A stretch of 10,434 bases of DNA from Mageeibacillus sp. UBA5442 (GTDB taxonomy: Bacteria > Bacillota > Clostridia > Saccharofermentanales > DTU023). The stretch covers positions 15,049 to 25,482 of the forward strand of contig DIRG01000098.1 of NCBI GenBank assembly GCA_002427475.1, read 5' to 3'. This document shows, piece after piece, positions 1-5,770 of this stretch (within the stretch, counting starts at the first letter, position 1; each line of letters opens with the position of its first letter). The notes below the pieces were generated by a model. It searched no databases. It worked only from the letters and a program-made list of their open reading frames with translations, and was not told the origin of the DNA. Both the position numbers and the translations under genes were made by a program.

Positions 1-572
1 TCAAAGGTACCCGGTCCTTTGATATGCAAAATTCTTTTGCATCTAATATCTACTAAGTGATTGAAAGCAATGAAGCCTCCCTGCTCGTTGTCTACTCGGA
101 CTATGGCTTGACAATTACTTACAGGGTTTTCAAAACAAATGACAGGAACATCGACATTTTCATATATAGATTCATTCTGAGAACGGCAAACAATAATTGC
201 TGCTACGCGATACGACAATAGCGTCGACACGCTGGCTTTCTCTATCTCTGCATCGTCATGTGTATTCATTAAGAGGATAGCATCGCCTTCTAGACGAGCT
301 TTCTGTTCGATTGAGGTTGCGAGCTCAGCAAAGAAAGGGTTAGTCACACTAGGAACAACGACGCCAATGACTTTCGATACACCACTAAGTACTGCCTTAG
401 CTAGCTCATTGGGTATATAGCCTAGGTCATTCATTGCCTTGCCAACTTTTTCGCGCATATTCTCACTTAATTTCTCCGGATTATTAATATAACGAGAAAC
501 AGTGGCTATGCTGATATTAGCCTGTTTTGCTACTAACCTCATATTTACGTTGTACTGTTTACCCTTCGGCAT
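1..572 (-). CDS. LacI-family transcriptional repressor (partial, C-terminus beyond left edge)
   Basis: The frame stays open from an ATG at 572 to the left edge, giving 190 residues. Residues 11-30 form the LacI-type helix-turn-helix (MRLVAKQANISIATVSRYIN), followed by the usual NPEKLSENMREKV helix. A hinge segment lies at about 54-64 (PNELAKAVLSG). From residue 68 the periplasmic-binding-protein-like effector domain begins (IGVVVPSVTNPFFAEL), with the NTHDD motif at 103-107. About 140 C-terminal residues, including most of the ligand pocket, lie outside the window, so the effector cannot be named. An AAGG ribosome site at 580-583 sits 7 nt before the start. Family members usually sense a sugar or nucleoside and repress nearby catabolic genes; any such genes would lie off the left edge. 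The residue equivalent to the operator-intercalating Leu56 of LacI is Val61 here. GC in two sampled 60-nt stretches is about 35-43%, lower than in mfd. Membership of the family is secure; the regulon is unknown. Confidence 0.93.
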   Translation of the reverse strand, partial: MPKGKQYNVNMRLVAKQANISIATVSRYINNPEKLSENMREKVGKAMNDLGYIPNELAKAVLSGVSKVIGVVVPSVTNPFFAELATSIEQKARLEGDAILLMNTHDDAEIEKASVSTLLSYRVAAIIVCRSQNESIYENVDVPVICFENPVSNCQAIVRVDNEQGGFIAFNHLVDIRCKRILHIKGPGTF

Positions 573-600
573 TTAGCTACCTTGTTGCACGAACTTTATT

Positions 601-618
601 TATGTAACATGTTACATA
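601..618. promoter_or_regulatory. Candidate LacI-family operator, 18-bp perfect palindrome
   Basis: TATGTAACATGTTACATA is its own reverse complement over all 18 bases. It lies between the predicted start of transcription (near 620, minus strand) and the start codon of the LacI-family gene, so a bound repressor would block its own promoter. Size and half-site (TGTAAC) fit LacI-family operators, but the centre is CATG rather than the more common CpG. The operator role is inferred from position and symmetry. Confidence 0.65.
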
Positions 619-626
619 TTGTGCCA

Positions 627-655
627 ATTGTAGGGCAATATAAAAATTGTGTCAA
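627..655 (-). promoter_or_regulatory. Sigma-A type promoter of the LacI-family gene
   Basis: On the minus strand a perfect TTGACA (650-655) is followed after 17 nt by TACAAT (627-632, one mismatch to TATAAT). Transcription should start near 620, giving a 5' leader of about 48 nt that contains the 18-bp palindrome. This is the best-matching promoter in the window, as expected for a promoter held down by a repressor. Confidence 0.8.
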
Positions 656-721
656 TACCCAGTTTGAAAAATTTAACAAGGTAACATATTTAACATAAGT
701 TGATATTTATCGCTAATACTG

Positions 722-748
722 TTGAAATTAGAAGTGCAAAGGTATAAT
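722..748 (+). promoter_or_regulatory. Probable promoter of the small membrane-protein gene
   Basis: A perfect TATAAT lies at 743-748, about 90 nt before the start codon at 840. The best upstream -35 match is TTGAAA at 722-727, but the spacer is only 15 nt, so the -35 assignment is weak. The rest of the 267-nt gap between the two divergent genes (573-839) holds the LacI promoter and operator and a run of TAACA half-sites at 674-697; I see no further gene in it. Confidence 0.45.
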
Positions 749-839
749 CTTAAACCAACGTCGTAATAATCTGCTTAGAGATCAAAAGGAAGTATTTCTA
801 AGACAGATATTTCTAGACATTCGGAAAGAGGTGTTTAAT

Positions 840-1241
840 ATGACGAACTATGATCCTAATCAAGGACCACAAAGAACAGAAGAAGCAGTCGTTTACCCCG
901 CAGAAGAGATTGAACAAAGTAAAGTCGTGTCCGCTCTGGCTTATTTGGGTATACTCTTCTTCCTGCCTCTGGTAGTCACTCCGGTAACAAGGTATGGCAA
1001 ATTCCATGCTAACCAAGGGCTCTTGCTCTTACTGACATCGGTTGCAGGCGGCATAGTAATCGCGATATTGTCGGCTATTTTTGTTGCAATCAGTTGGCGC
1101 ATGATCTTCTTGAGTTCCCTTCTCTATTCACTCTTTTATCTGGGAATTGCTGTTTTGGCAGTTTTGGGTATAGTGAACGCTTTGAATGGGAAAGCAAAAC
1201 CGCTACCGCTCATTGGCAATTTAATTACCATCATCAAATAA
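840..1241 (+). CDS. Small DUF4870/Tic20-like membrane protein, 133 aa
   Basis: The protein has a polar N-terminus (residues 1-27) and three hydrophobic stretches at about 29-48, 57-85 and 88-115. A KFHANQGLLLLL segment at 54-65 and a PLPLIGNL segment near the C-terminus (121-128) match my memory of DUF4870-type proteins, which are small integral membrane proteins of unknown function. There is no signal peptide cleavage site and no catalytic motif. I chose ATG 840 over the in-frame GTG at 831 because GAGG at 828-831 lies 8 nt before 840 and overlaps the GTG itself. It stands alone, between its own promoter and a terminator at 1273-1301. The membrane topology is clear; the family assignment is from pattern memory and the function is unknown. 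Confidence 0.8.
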   Translation: MTNYDPNQGPQRTEEAVVYPAEEIEQSKVVSALAYLGILFFLPLVVTPVTRYGKFHANQGLLLLLTSVAGGIVIAILSAIFVAISWRMIFLSSLLYSLFYLGIAVLAVLGIVNALNGKAKPLPLIGNLITIIK

Positions 1242-1272
1242 TCAAATTGCTCTTAACAGAAAATAGCGCAAG

Positions 1273-1301
1273 AAAGACCAGGAGAGAGACTGGTCTTTTT
1301 T
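1273..1301 (+). terminator. Rho-independent terminator after the membrane-protein gene
   Basis: AAAGACCAG (1273-1281) pairs perfectly with CTGGTCTTT (1290-1298) around an 8-nt GAGAGAGA loop, and the 3' arm runs into a T tract (1296-1301). It ends the single-gene unit that begins at 840. Confidence 0.88.
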
Positions 1302-1310
1302 GTGTCTTAA

Positions 1311-1338
1311 TTGTGCAAGTGAGTTCATTTAATATAAT
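1311..1338 (+). promoter_or_regulatory. Promoter of the HAD phosphatase / alcohol dehydrogenase unit
   Basis: TATAAT at 1333-1338 is perfect; TTGTGC at 1311-1316 is a partial -35 with a 16-nt spacer. It lies just after the preceding terminator and 44 nt before the ATG at 1382, as expected for a new transcription unit. Confidence 0.6.
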
Positions 1339-1381
1339 GTGTAAACTAGTATAAAAAGGAAATTTGAAGAAAAGGAAAAAA

Positions 1382-2032
1382 ATGTACAAAGCAGTAATAT
1401 TTGATCTTGACGGCACGCTTCTTAATACCTTGCCTAGTCTAGCTCACTCATGTAACACGGTACTCGAAAGTTTAGGACACCCGACACATGCTCAGGATAA
1501 CTACAGGCTGATGGTTGGCAGAGGCATTTCCAATCTGGTGCTGCAAATGCTGCCGGAAGATGTTCGGGAAAGACAGCACGCCGCTGCCTTGGAACAATAC
1601 TACGACACCTATGAGCGCAATCTTTATTATCAGTTGGATCCCTACCCCGGCATTCTTGAGCTGCTAAGCGATTTAAAAAGCAGTGGAATCAAGCTGGCGG
1701 TTTTGTCCAACAAAGGACAAGATTATACAGAAGAGATCGTCGCGAATATCCTTCCGGACACATTTGATCACGTACTGGGTGCAAGTGAGAAATATCCGCT
1801 AAAACCCGATCCCGCCTCCGCTAACGCGATTGCTGATCTTTTGCAACTAGAAAAAAACACAATCCTCTTTGTAGGCGATAGCAATGTAGACATGATGACT
1901 GCGAAGAACGCAGGAATGACTGCCTGCGGTGTCGCTTGGGGTTTTCGTACTCGAGAAGAATTACTTAAATCGGGTGCGGATTTTATTGCTGAAAAAGCAG
2001 AAGATATATTGGAAATTGTACTTAACGATTAA
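1382..2032 (+). CDS. HAD-superfamily hydrolase, phosphoglycolate-phosphatase-like, 216 aa
   Basis: All four HAD motifs are present. Motif I is DLDGTLLNT with nucleophile Asp8 and acid/base Asp10; motif II is Ser109 (VLSNKG); motif III is Lys141 (PLKPDP); motif IV is GDSNVD with Asp166 and Asp170. A helical cap lies between motifs I and II (about 15-85). The 216-residue length and C1-type cap fit the phosphoglycolate phosphatase / pyrophosphatase group (Gph, PpaX), cytosolic Mg2+-dependent phosphatases acting on small phosphate esters. I chose ATG 1382 because AGGA at 1373-1376 lies 5 nt ahead and MYKAVIFDLDGT is the usual N-terminus; the in-frame TTG at 1364 only adds a lysine-rich tail. An alcohol dehydrogenase follows after 31 nt and is probably cotranscribed. 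Catalytic competence is well supported; the exact substrate cannot be told from sequence. Confidence 0.9.
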   Translation: MYKAVIFDLDGTLLNTLPSLAHSCNTVLESLGHPTHAQDNYRLMVGRGISNLVLQMLPEDVRERQHAAALEQYYDTYERNLYYQLDPYPGILELLSDLKSSGIKLAVLSNKGQDYTEEIVANILPDTFDHVLGASEKYPLKPDPASANAIADLLQLEKNTILFVGDSNVDMMTAKNAGMTACGVAWGFRTREELLKSGADFIAEKAEDILEIVLND

Positions 2033-2063
2033 TTAATGACGTTTGAAAAAGAAAGGAAGCTAT

Positions 2064-3242
2064 ATGAAAAACTTCACCTATTACACACCGAGCAAAATTG
2101 TCTTCGGCAAAGATACGGAGGAGCAAGTCGGCCAGCTGGTGAAAGACAGTGGCGCCACCAAAGTCCTCTTACATTACGGCGGTGAGAGCGCCAAACGTTC
2201 CGGCCTTCTCGAGCGGGTCAAAGATTCTCTTTCCGCTGCTGGAATCGAGTTCCTAGAACTGGGCGGGGTAGTGCCCAACCCTCGTATGTCTTTAGCTTAC
2301 GAAGGCATTGAGCTTTGCAAGAAAGAAGAGGTCGATTTCATTCTCCCTGTGGGTGGCGGCTCGGTCATTGATTCCGCCAAATGTATCGCTTACGGTGCGG
2401 TTTATGATGGGGATGTTTGGGATTTTTATTCACGCAAAGCCACGGCGGTCGACGCGCTACCGGTGGGAACCATTCTGACACTGGCGGCAACCGGCAGTGA
2501 AATGAGTGATTCTTCCGTTATGACGTTGGAAGAAGGTTGGCTGAAGCGCGGTTATAACAACGATTTGTCGCGTCCGCTCTTTTCCATCTTGAATCCTGAA
2601 CTTACTTATACGCTCCCGGAATATCAGACCGCCTGCGGCGTAGTAGACATTATGATGCACACTATGGAACGTTACTTTAATCACACGAGTGACAGCCAGC
2701 TCACTGATGCTATTTCCGAAGCACTCCTGCGTACCGTGCTGGACTTTGGACCCGTAGTGATGGCAGATCCCAAAAACTACAATGCTCGCGCTCAGATCAT
2801 GTGGGCGGGTTGCTTGTCACATAACGGGCTCACCGGAGCCGGCGTTGACACCGATTGGTCAACGCACCAGCTTGAACACGAACTCGGCGGTTTGTTCGAC
2901 GTCGCTCACGGAGCAGGTTTGTCCGCAGTCTGGGGCAGCTGGGCTCGCTACGTCTACACAGAAGATCCGCGCCGCTTCGCTCAGTTTGCGGTCAACGTAA
3001 TGGGCGTCAGCAACGATTTCCGCAACGAGGAAGCCACAGCCTTGGCAGGCATTAGTAAACTAGAGGAGTTTTTCCAAAGCATTAATATGCCTATCAGCAT
3101 CAGCGATTTGGGCATAGAACTAAGCGATGCTGAGATTGATGAACTTGCTTATAAATGCTGTTTCATGGGCAAGCGCACTATAGGTGGATTCAAAAAACTA
3201 GATCAAGACGACATGGCGGAAATCTTCCGCATGGCAAGATAA
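2064..3242 (+). CDS. Iron-containing alcohol dehydrogenase (butanol dehydrogenase / YqhD type), 392 aa
   Basis: This is a group III metal-dependent alcohol dehydrogenase, which interconverts aldehydes and alcohols with NAD(P)H in the cytosol. The N-terminal nucleotide-binding half contains GGGSVIDSAK (97-106). The C-terminal helical half carries the four metal ligands Asp195 and His199 (DIMMH), His268 (THQLEH) and His282 (VAHGAG), whose spacing matches the YqhD/BdhA subgroup. The N-terminus TYYTPSKIVFGKD is typical of it. The usual GGGS turn near residue 40 is GGES here, which may bear on NADH/NADPH preference. I chose ATG 2064 because AGGA at 2054-2057 lies 6 nt upstream; a TTG at 2043 is in frame but lacks a good ribosome site. 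It likely shares the promoter at 1311-1338 with the HAD gene. No terminator is evident before the tRNA promoter. In a fermenter it would reduce butyraldehyde-like or reactive aldehydes; the true substrate is open. Confidence 0.93.
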   Translation: MKNFTYYTPSKIVFGKDTEEQVGQLVKDSGATKVLLHYGGESAKRSGLLERVKDSLSAAGIEFLELGGVVPNPRMSLAYEGIELCKKEEVDFILPVGGGSVIDSAKCIAYGAVYDGDVWDFYSRKATAVDALPVGTILTLAATGSEMSDSSVMTLEEGWLKRGYNNDLSRPLFSILNPELTYTLPEYQTACGVVDIMMHTMERYFNHTSDSQLTDAISEALLRTVLDFGPVVMADPKNYNARAQIMWAGCLSHNGLTGAGVDTDWSTHQLEHELGGLFDVAHGAGLSAVWGSWARYVYTEDPRRFAQFAVNVMGVSNDFRNEEATALAGISKLEEFFQSINMPISISDLGIELSDAEIDELAYKCCFMGKRTIGGFKKLDQDDMAEIFRMAR

Positions 3243-3280
3243 AATCCGAGACAAATATGCCCTTGCCGCTGGGCCTTAGC

Positions 3281-3309
3281 TTGTAGATTGAGCTCATCTG
3301 TACTAAAAT
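3281..3309 (+). promoter_or_regulatory. Promoter of tRNA-Arg
   Basis: TTGTAG (3281-3286) and TAAAAT (3304-3309) are separated by 17 nt. The predicted transcription start near 3316 is about 13 nt before the mature tRNA 5' end, a usual distance for a single tRNA gene. Confidence 0.6.
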
Positions 3310-3328
3310 AAGCTTTGCTCCAAAATAA

Positions 3329-3403
3329 GTCCCAGTGGCCTAATGGATAAGGTAGCAGCCTCCGGAGCTGCGGATACGGGTTCAATTCCTGTCTGGGACG
3401 CCA
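3329..3403 (+). tRNA. tRNA-Arg, anticodon CCG
   Basis: A full cloverleaf can be drawn. The acceptor stem GTCCCAG (3329-3335) pairs with CTGGGAC (3393-3399), G3400 is the discriminator base, and CCA is encoded at 3401-3403. The anticodon stem GCAGC/GCTGC (3355-3359 and 3367-3371) closes the loop CTCCGGA, placing CCG at 3362-3364, which reads Arg codon CGG. The T arm ACGGG/CCTGT closes TTCAATT with one G-T pair. A promoter lies just upstream and a terminator 6 nt downstream, so it is a single-tRNA unit. Confidence 0.96.
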
Positions 3404-3409
3404 AAAGTA

Positions 3410-3439
3410 AAGAAGCTCGCAATCGCGGGCTTCTTTTTT
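3410..3439 (+). terminator. Rho-independent terminator after tRNA-Arg
   Basis: An 11-bp stem (3410-3420 with 3425-3435, one T-G pair) with a 4-nt AATC loop is followed by six T residues (3434-3439). It would also stop transcripts reading through from the alcohol dehydrogenase. Confidence 0.9.
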
Positions 3440-3454
3440 ATTTCAACTCAAGAA

Positions 3455-3469
3455 TCGTGCCTGGCACGA
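3455..3469. repeat. 15-nt perfect palindrome TCGTGCCTGGCACGA
   Basis: Seven bases on each side of a central T are exactly complementary. It lies between the tRNA terminator and the flavoprotein gene and has no T tract, so it is not a standard terminator. It may be a protein-binding site or one copy of a dispersed intergenic repeat; the sequence here cannot decide. Confidence 0.4.
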
Positions 3470-3583
3470 AAATCAACTTACTCAGTGTTACGGCAAGCCA
3501 ATCCGTAGATGCTACACTTAAATTAATTATCTTTATTACATTATCCAGAGCGCTGTTAGCAGTAGATTAAAAGGAGACTTGAG

Positions 3584-4942
3584 ATGAGAATTTTAGTCAT
3601 CGGAGCAGTGGCGGCAGGAACGTCAGCAGCCACCAAAGCGCGCCGCAATAATGCGGAAGCCGAAATTGTCATATATGAACAAGGTGAGCACATATCCTAT
3701 ATCGGTTGCGACACTCCTTATTACATCGGCGGCGTCATTGATGATATCAATACACTAGCGCCGCGCGGCGTAGATTTTTTCAAAGAAAAACACAATGTCG
3801 ACGTAAAGATTCGACACCGAGTCACTGCCATCAACTTGTCTGAAAAGACTCTGACAGTTATGGACTTAGACAATGAACAAAGCTTTATAGATAAGTACGA
3901 TACCCTGGTAATCGCTACAGGAGCAAAATCCACTCTCCCCCCGATTAAGGGCATAGAGCAAGATCATGTTTTCAGTCTGAGAACCCTCCAAGATGCCATC
4001 GATATCGAAAATTTTATCAGCGAGAAAAAGCCGAAGACCGCAGCCATCATCGGCAGCGGTAGCATCGGGATGGAACTTAGCGAAAACTTTGTCCGGAGAG
4101 GGCTAGATACTCACATGATTGAAATGGCCCCTTATATTCATCCGGCTCTTGACCCCGAGATGGCGAAGCAGGTTGAAGATCACTTGCTGGAACACGAAAT
4201 CAATCTCTACAAGGATGCTCAGGCCAAAAAAATCACGACAGATCATGTCTTGACCGCCGATGGGCAGAAAATTCCGGGGGATATTGTCATAGTGGCCACC
4301 GGAGTCAAAGCAGAAGTCTCATTGGCCCGAGAAGCAGGCATCGAAATTGGAGAGAGCGGCGCTATCGCTGTCAACGAATTTTTACAAACCAGCGACCCAA
4401 GCGTGTACGCATGCGGCGACTGCATTGAGCACTTCAACCTGATTACACAAAAGCCTGGCTTTTTCCCGCTCGGATCGACCGCCAACAAGACAGGGCGCAT
4501 CGTCGGCGACATCATTACCGGCGGTAAGCTTAGCTTCAGAGGCGTAGTAGGAACCGGCATCTTTCAGGTTTTCGGCCTTAATGTAGCCAAAACTGGCTTA
4601 ACCGAATCCCAAGCCCGCGCGGCCGGTTACGATATCGAAATTGCTAACATCGTTATGCCGCCGGAAAGAATCTCTGCCTTGAAGAACGAAAACATTCATA
4701 TCAAAGCCATAGCTGATCGCGACACAGAAAAACTTTTGGGCGTGCAAATAATAGGCAAATCAGGAGTCTCCAAACGCATGGACGTACTTGTGACCGCAAT
4801 GACTCTCGGTGCAAAAGTCAGCGATCTCTTCCACCTCGACCTAGCTTATTCACCCCTGCACTCATTAGTTAGGGATCCAGTCATGTACGTAGGTATGGTT
4901 TTAAGCGGGGCGATCAGCAAAAGTAAAGCCAAGACAAAATAG
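3584..4942 (+). CDS. FAD-dependent CoA-disulfide reductase / NADH oxidase-like flavoprotein, 452 aa
   Basis: This belongs to the pyridine nucleotide-disulfide oxidoreductase superfamily with a single redox cysteine. The N-terminal FAD Rossmann motif is GAVAAG (7-12) followed by SAATKARR. Cys42 lies in SYIGCDTPYYIGG (38-50), the position of the catalytic Cys in CoA-disulfide reductase and NADH oxidase. ATGAKS (111-116) is the FAD-side strand, GSGSIGMEL (157-165) the NAD(P)H-binding Rossmann loop, YACGD (275-279) the second FAD contact. The C-terminal dimerisation domain ends in DLAYSPLHSLVRDPV (419-433). There is no C-terminal rhodanese domain. The reaction could be NAD(P)H-dependent reduction of CoA disulfide, of O2, or of polysulfide; sequence alone does not settle it. 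AGGAG at 3572-3576 lies 7 nt before the ATG. It is a single-gene unit convergent with rubrerythrin, suggesting redox or oxygen defence. The CDT after the Cys position departs from the CGLPY/CGIPY I remember as usual. Confidence 0.9.
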   Translation: MRILVIGAVAAGTSAATKARRNNAEAEIVIYEQGEHISYIGCDTPYYIGGVIDDINTLAPRGVDFFKEKHNVDVKIRHRVTAINLSEKTLTVMDLDNEQSFIDKYDTLVIATGAKSTLPPIKGIEQDHVFSLRTLQDAIDIENFISEKKPKTAAIIGSGSIGMELSENFVRRGLDTHMIEMAPYIHPALDPEMAKQVEDHLLEHEINLYKDAQAKKITTDHVLTADGQKIPGDIVIVATGVKAEVSLAREAGIEIGESGAIAVNEFLQTSDPSVYACGDCIEHFNLITQKPGFFPLGSTANKTGRIVGDIITGGKLSFRGVVGTGIFQVFGLNVAKTGLTESQARAAGYDIEIANIVMPPERISALKNENIHIKAIADRDTEKLLGVQIIGKSGVSKRMDVLVTAMTLGAKVSDLFHLDLAYSPLHSLVRDPVMYVGMVLSGAISKSKAKTK

Positions 4943-4977
4943 CAAGACAAAGAAATAACAAAGTAAAAGAAATTTCA

Positions 4978-5003
4978 AAGGCCTCCGGAGATCCAGAGGC
5001 CTT
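4978..5003. terminator. Probable bidirectional terminator between convergent genes
   Basis: AAGGCCTC (4978-4985) pairs perfectly with GAGGCCTT (4996-5003) around a 10-nt loop. It lies between the ends of the flavoprotein gene (plus) and rubrerythrin (minus). The T tract is short on the plus side (TTAGTACATTT) and T-rich but interrupted on the minus side, so efficiency is uncertain in both directions. Confidence 0.6.
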
Positions 5004-5044
5004 AGTACATTTACAAAAGTTAACTTGTTCTTAAGCTCTTAGTC

Positions 5045-5629
5045 TTAATAAGTTTCGACGAAAAGCTCGAAATGTTCTTGTTTATGTGCGCAAGCGGGGC
5101 AAAGATCAGGAGCCGACATACCCTTATGGATATAGCCGCAGTTGTTGCACTTCCAAAGAACTTCTTCATCGCGAGTGAAGACACGGTCATTCTCGATATT
5201 TTCCAGCAGCTTGCGGAAACGAGTCTCATGTGCTTCTTCTACTTCAGCGATCTCACGCCAAACATAAGCAATTTCCGGGAATCCTTCTTCGTCAGCTAAA
5301 TCTGCAAACTCAGGATACATTTGATGAGCTTCGGCATGCTCACCATTGATGGCGCTCTTCAAATTCTCAACTGTATTGGCATAGGTTACCGGATAATCCC
5401 AATTAACATTTACTGCCTCATCAGGTTCAAAATCCTGACGCAAGAACTTATAGAAACGCTTACCATGCTCAACCTCATTACGAGCGGTTTCTTCAAAAAT
5501 GTTCTGGATCTGAACGTAGCCTTCTGCTTTAGCCTGTTTCGCTGCAACATTGTAACGGAAAGTAGCCTGAGCTTCGCCGGCAAAAGAAATCATCAGATTT
5601 TTTGCTGTTTGTGTACCTTTTAATGACAT
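5045..5629 (-). CDS. rbr: Rubrerythrin, 194 aa
   Basis: Rubrerythrin is a cytosolic non-haem di-iron protein that reduces hydrogen peroxide in anaerobes, taking electrons through a rubredoxin-type centre. The four-helix ferritin-like domain (about 1-145) carries Glu19, Glu52 with His55, Glu97 and Glu100, and an E-x-x-H pair Glu131/His134, the expected di-iron ligands. The C-terminal rubredoxin-like domain has Cys161-x-x-Cys164 and Cys177-x-x-Cys180 (CNNCG and CPAC), binding one iron. Length is normal for the classical form. A perfect AAGGAGG ribosome site (plus-strand positions 5636-5642) lies 6 nt before the ATG, suggesting strong translation. It is convergent with the CoA-disulfide-reductase-like gene and divergent from a nitroreductase gene. 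A candidate promoter lies at 5698-5726, with an inverted repeat in its spacer. No key residue is missing. Confidence 0.97.
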   Translation of the reverse strand: MSLKGTQTAKNLMISFAGEAQATFRYNVAAKQAKAEGYVQIQNIFEETARNEVEHGKRFYKFLRQDFEPDEAVNVNWDYPVTYANTVENLKSAINGEHAEAHQMYPEFADLADEEGFPEIAYVWREIAEVEEAHETRFRKLLENIENDRVFTRDEEVLWKCNNCGYIHKGMSAPDLCPACAHKQEHFELFVETY

Positions 5630-5697
5630 AAAAATCCTCCTTAAAATTTTCTGTACTACTTATGTGTATAATTTGATTACCTTTAAATTCTATCATA

Positions 5698-5726
5698 AAT
5701 ATAACAAAAGCCTTTGTGCTAGGCAA
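5698..5726 (-). promoter_or_regulatory. Candidate promoter of rubrerythrin
   Basis: On the minus strand TTGCCT (5721-5726) and TATATT (5698-5703) are separated by 17 nt, giving a leader of about 60 nt. In the same 5630-5770 gap a TATAAT at 5667-5672 on the plus strand could serve the divergent nitroreductase gene, but I found no convincing -35 for it. Confidence 0.5.
5704..5717. promoter_or_regulatory. Inverted repeat in the rubrerythrin promoter spacer (candidate operator)
   Basis: ACAAAAGCCTTTGT reads as an ACAAA-N4-TTTGT inverted repeat, 12 of 14 bases symmetric. It lies wholly inside the 17-nt spacer between the predicted -35 and -10, where a repressor dimer would exclude RNA polymerase. 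It does not match the PerR or Rex consensus that I know. The regulatory role is inferred. Confidence 0.35.
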
Positions 5727-5770
5727 ACAAGATGACTATATACTTGAAACTGCTAAAGAAAGGACAGACA

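Noticed and set aside
3259..3274. A GCCC/GGGC stem after the alcohol dehydrogenase as a terminator
   Set aside because: It has only four base pairs with no T tract following.
3343..3570. A 75-codon plus-strand frame
   Set aside because: It starts inside tRNA-Arg and runs through the tRNA terminator, so it is not a protein gene.
3329..3583. Integration (attachment) site at the tRNA-Arg 3' end
   Set aside because: I saw no duplicated tRNA 3' segment and no integrase or phage gene nearby.
5321..5623. A 100-codon plus-strand frame opposite rubrerythrin
   Set aside because: It is fully antisense to a well-conserved gene and has no ribosome site or motif.
5661..5672. A PerR box near the rubrerythrin gene (TTATACACATAA on the minus strand)
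   Set aside because: Only four bases on each side are symmetric and the spacing does not fit the TTATAAT-N-ATTATAA consensus.
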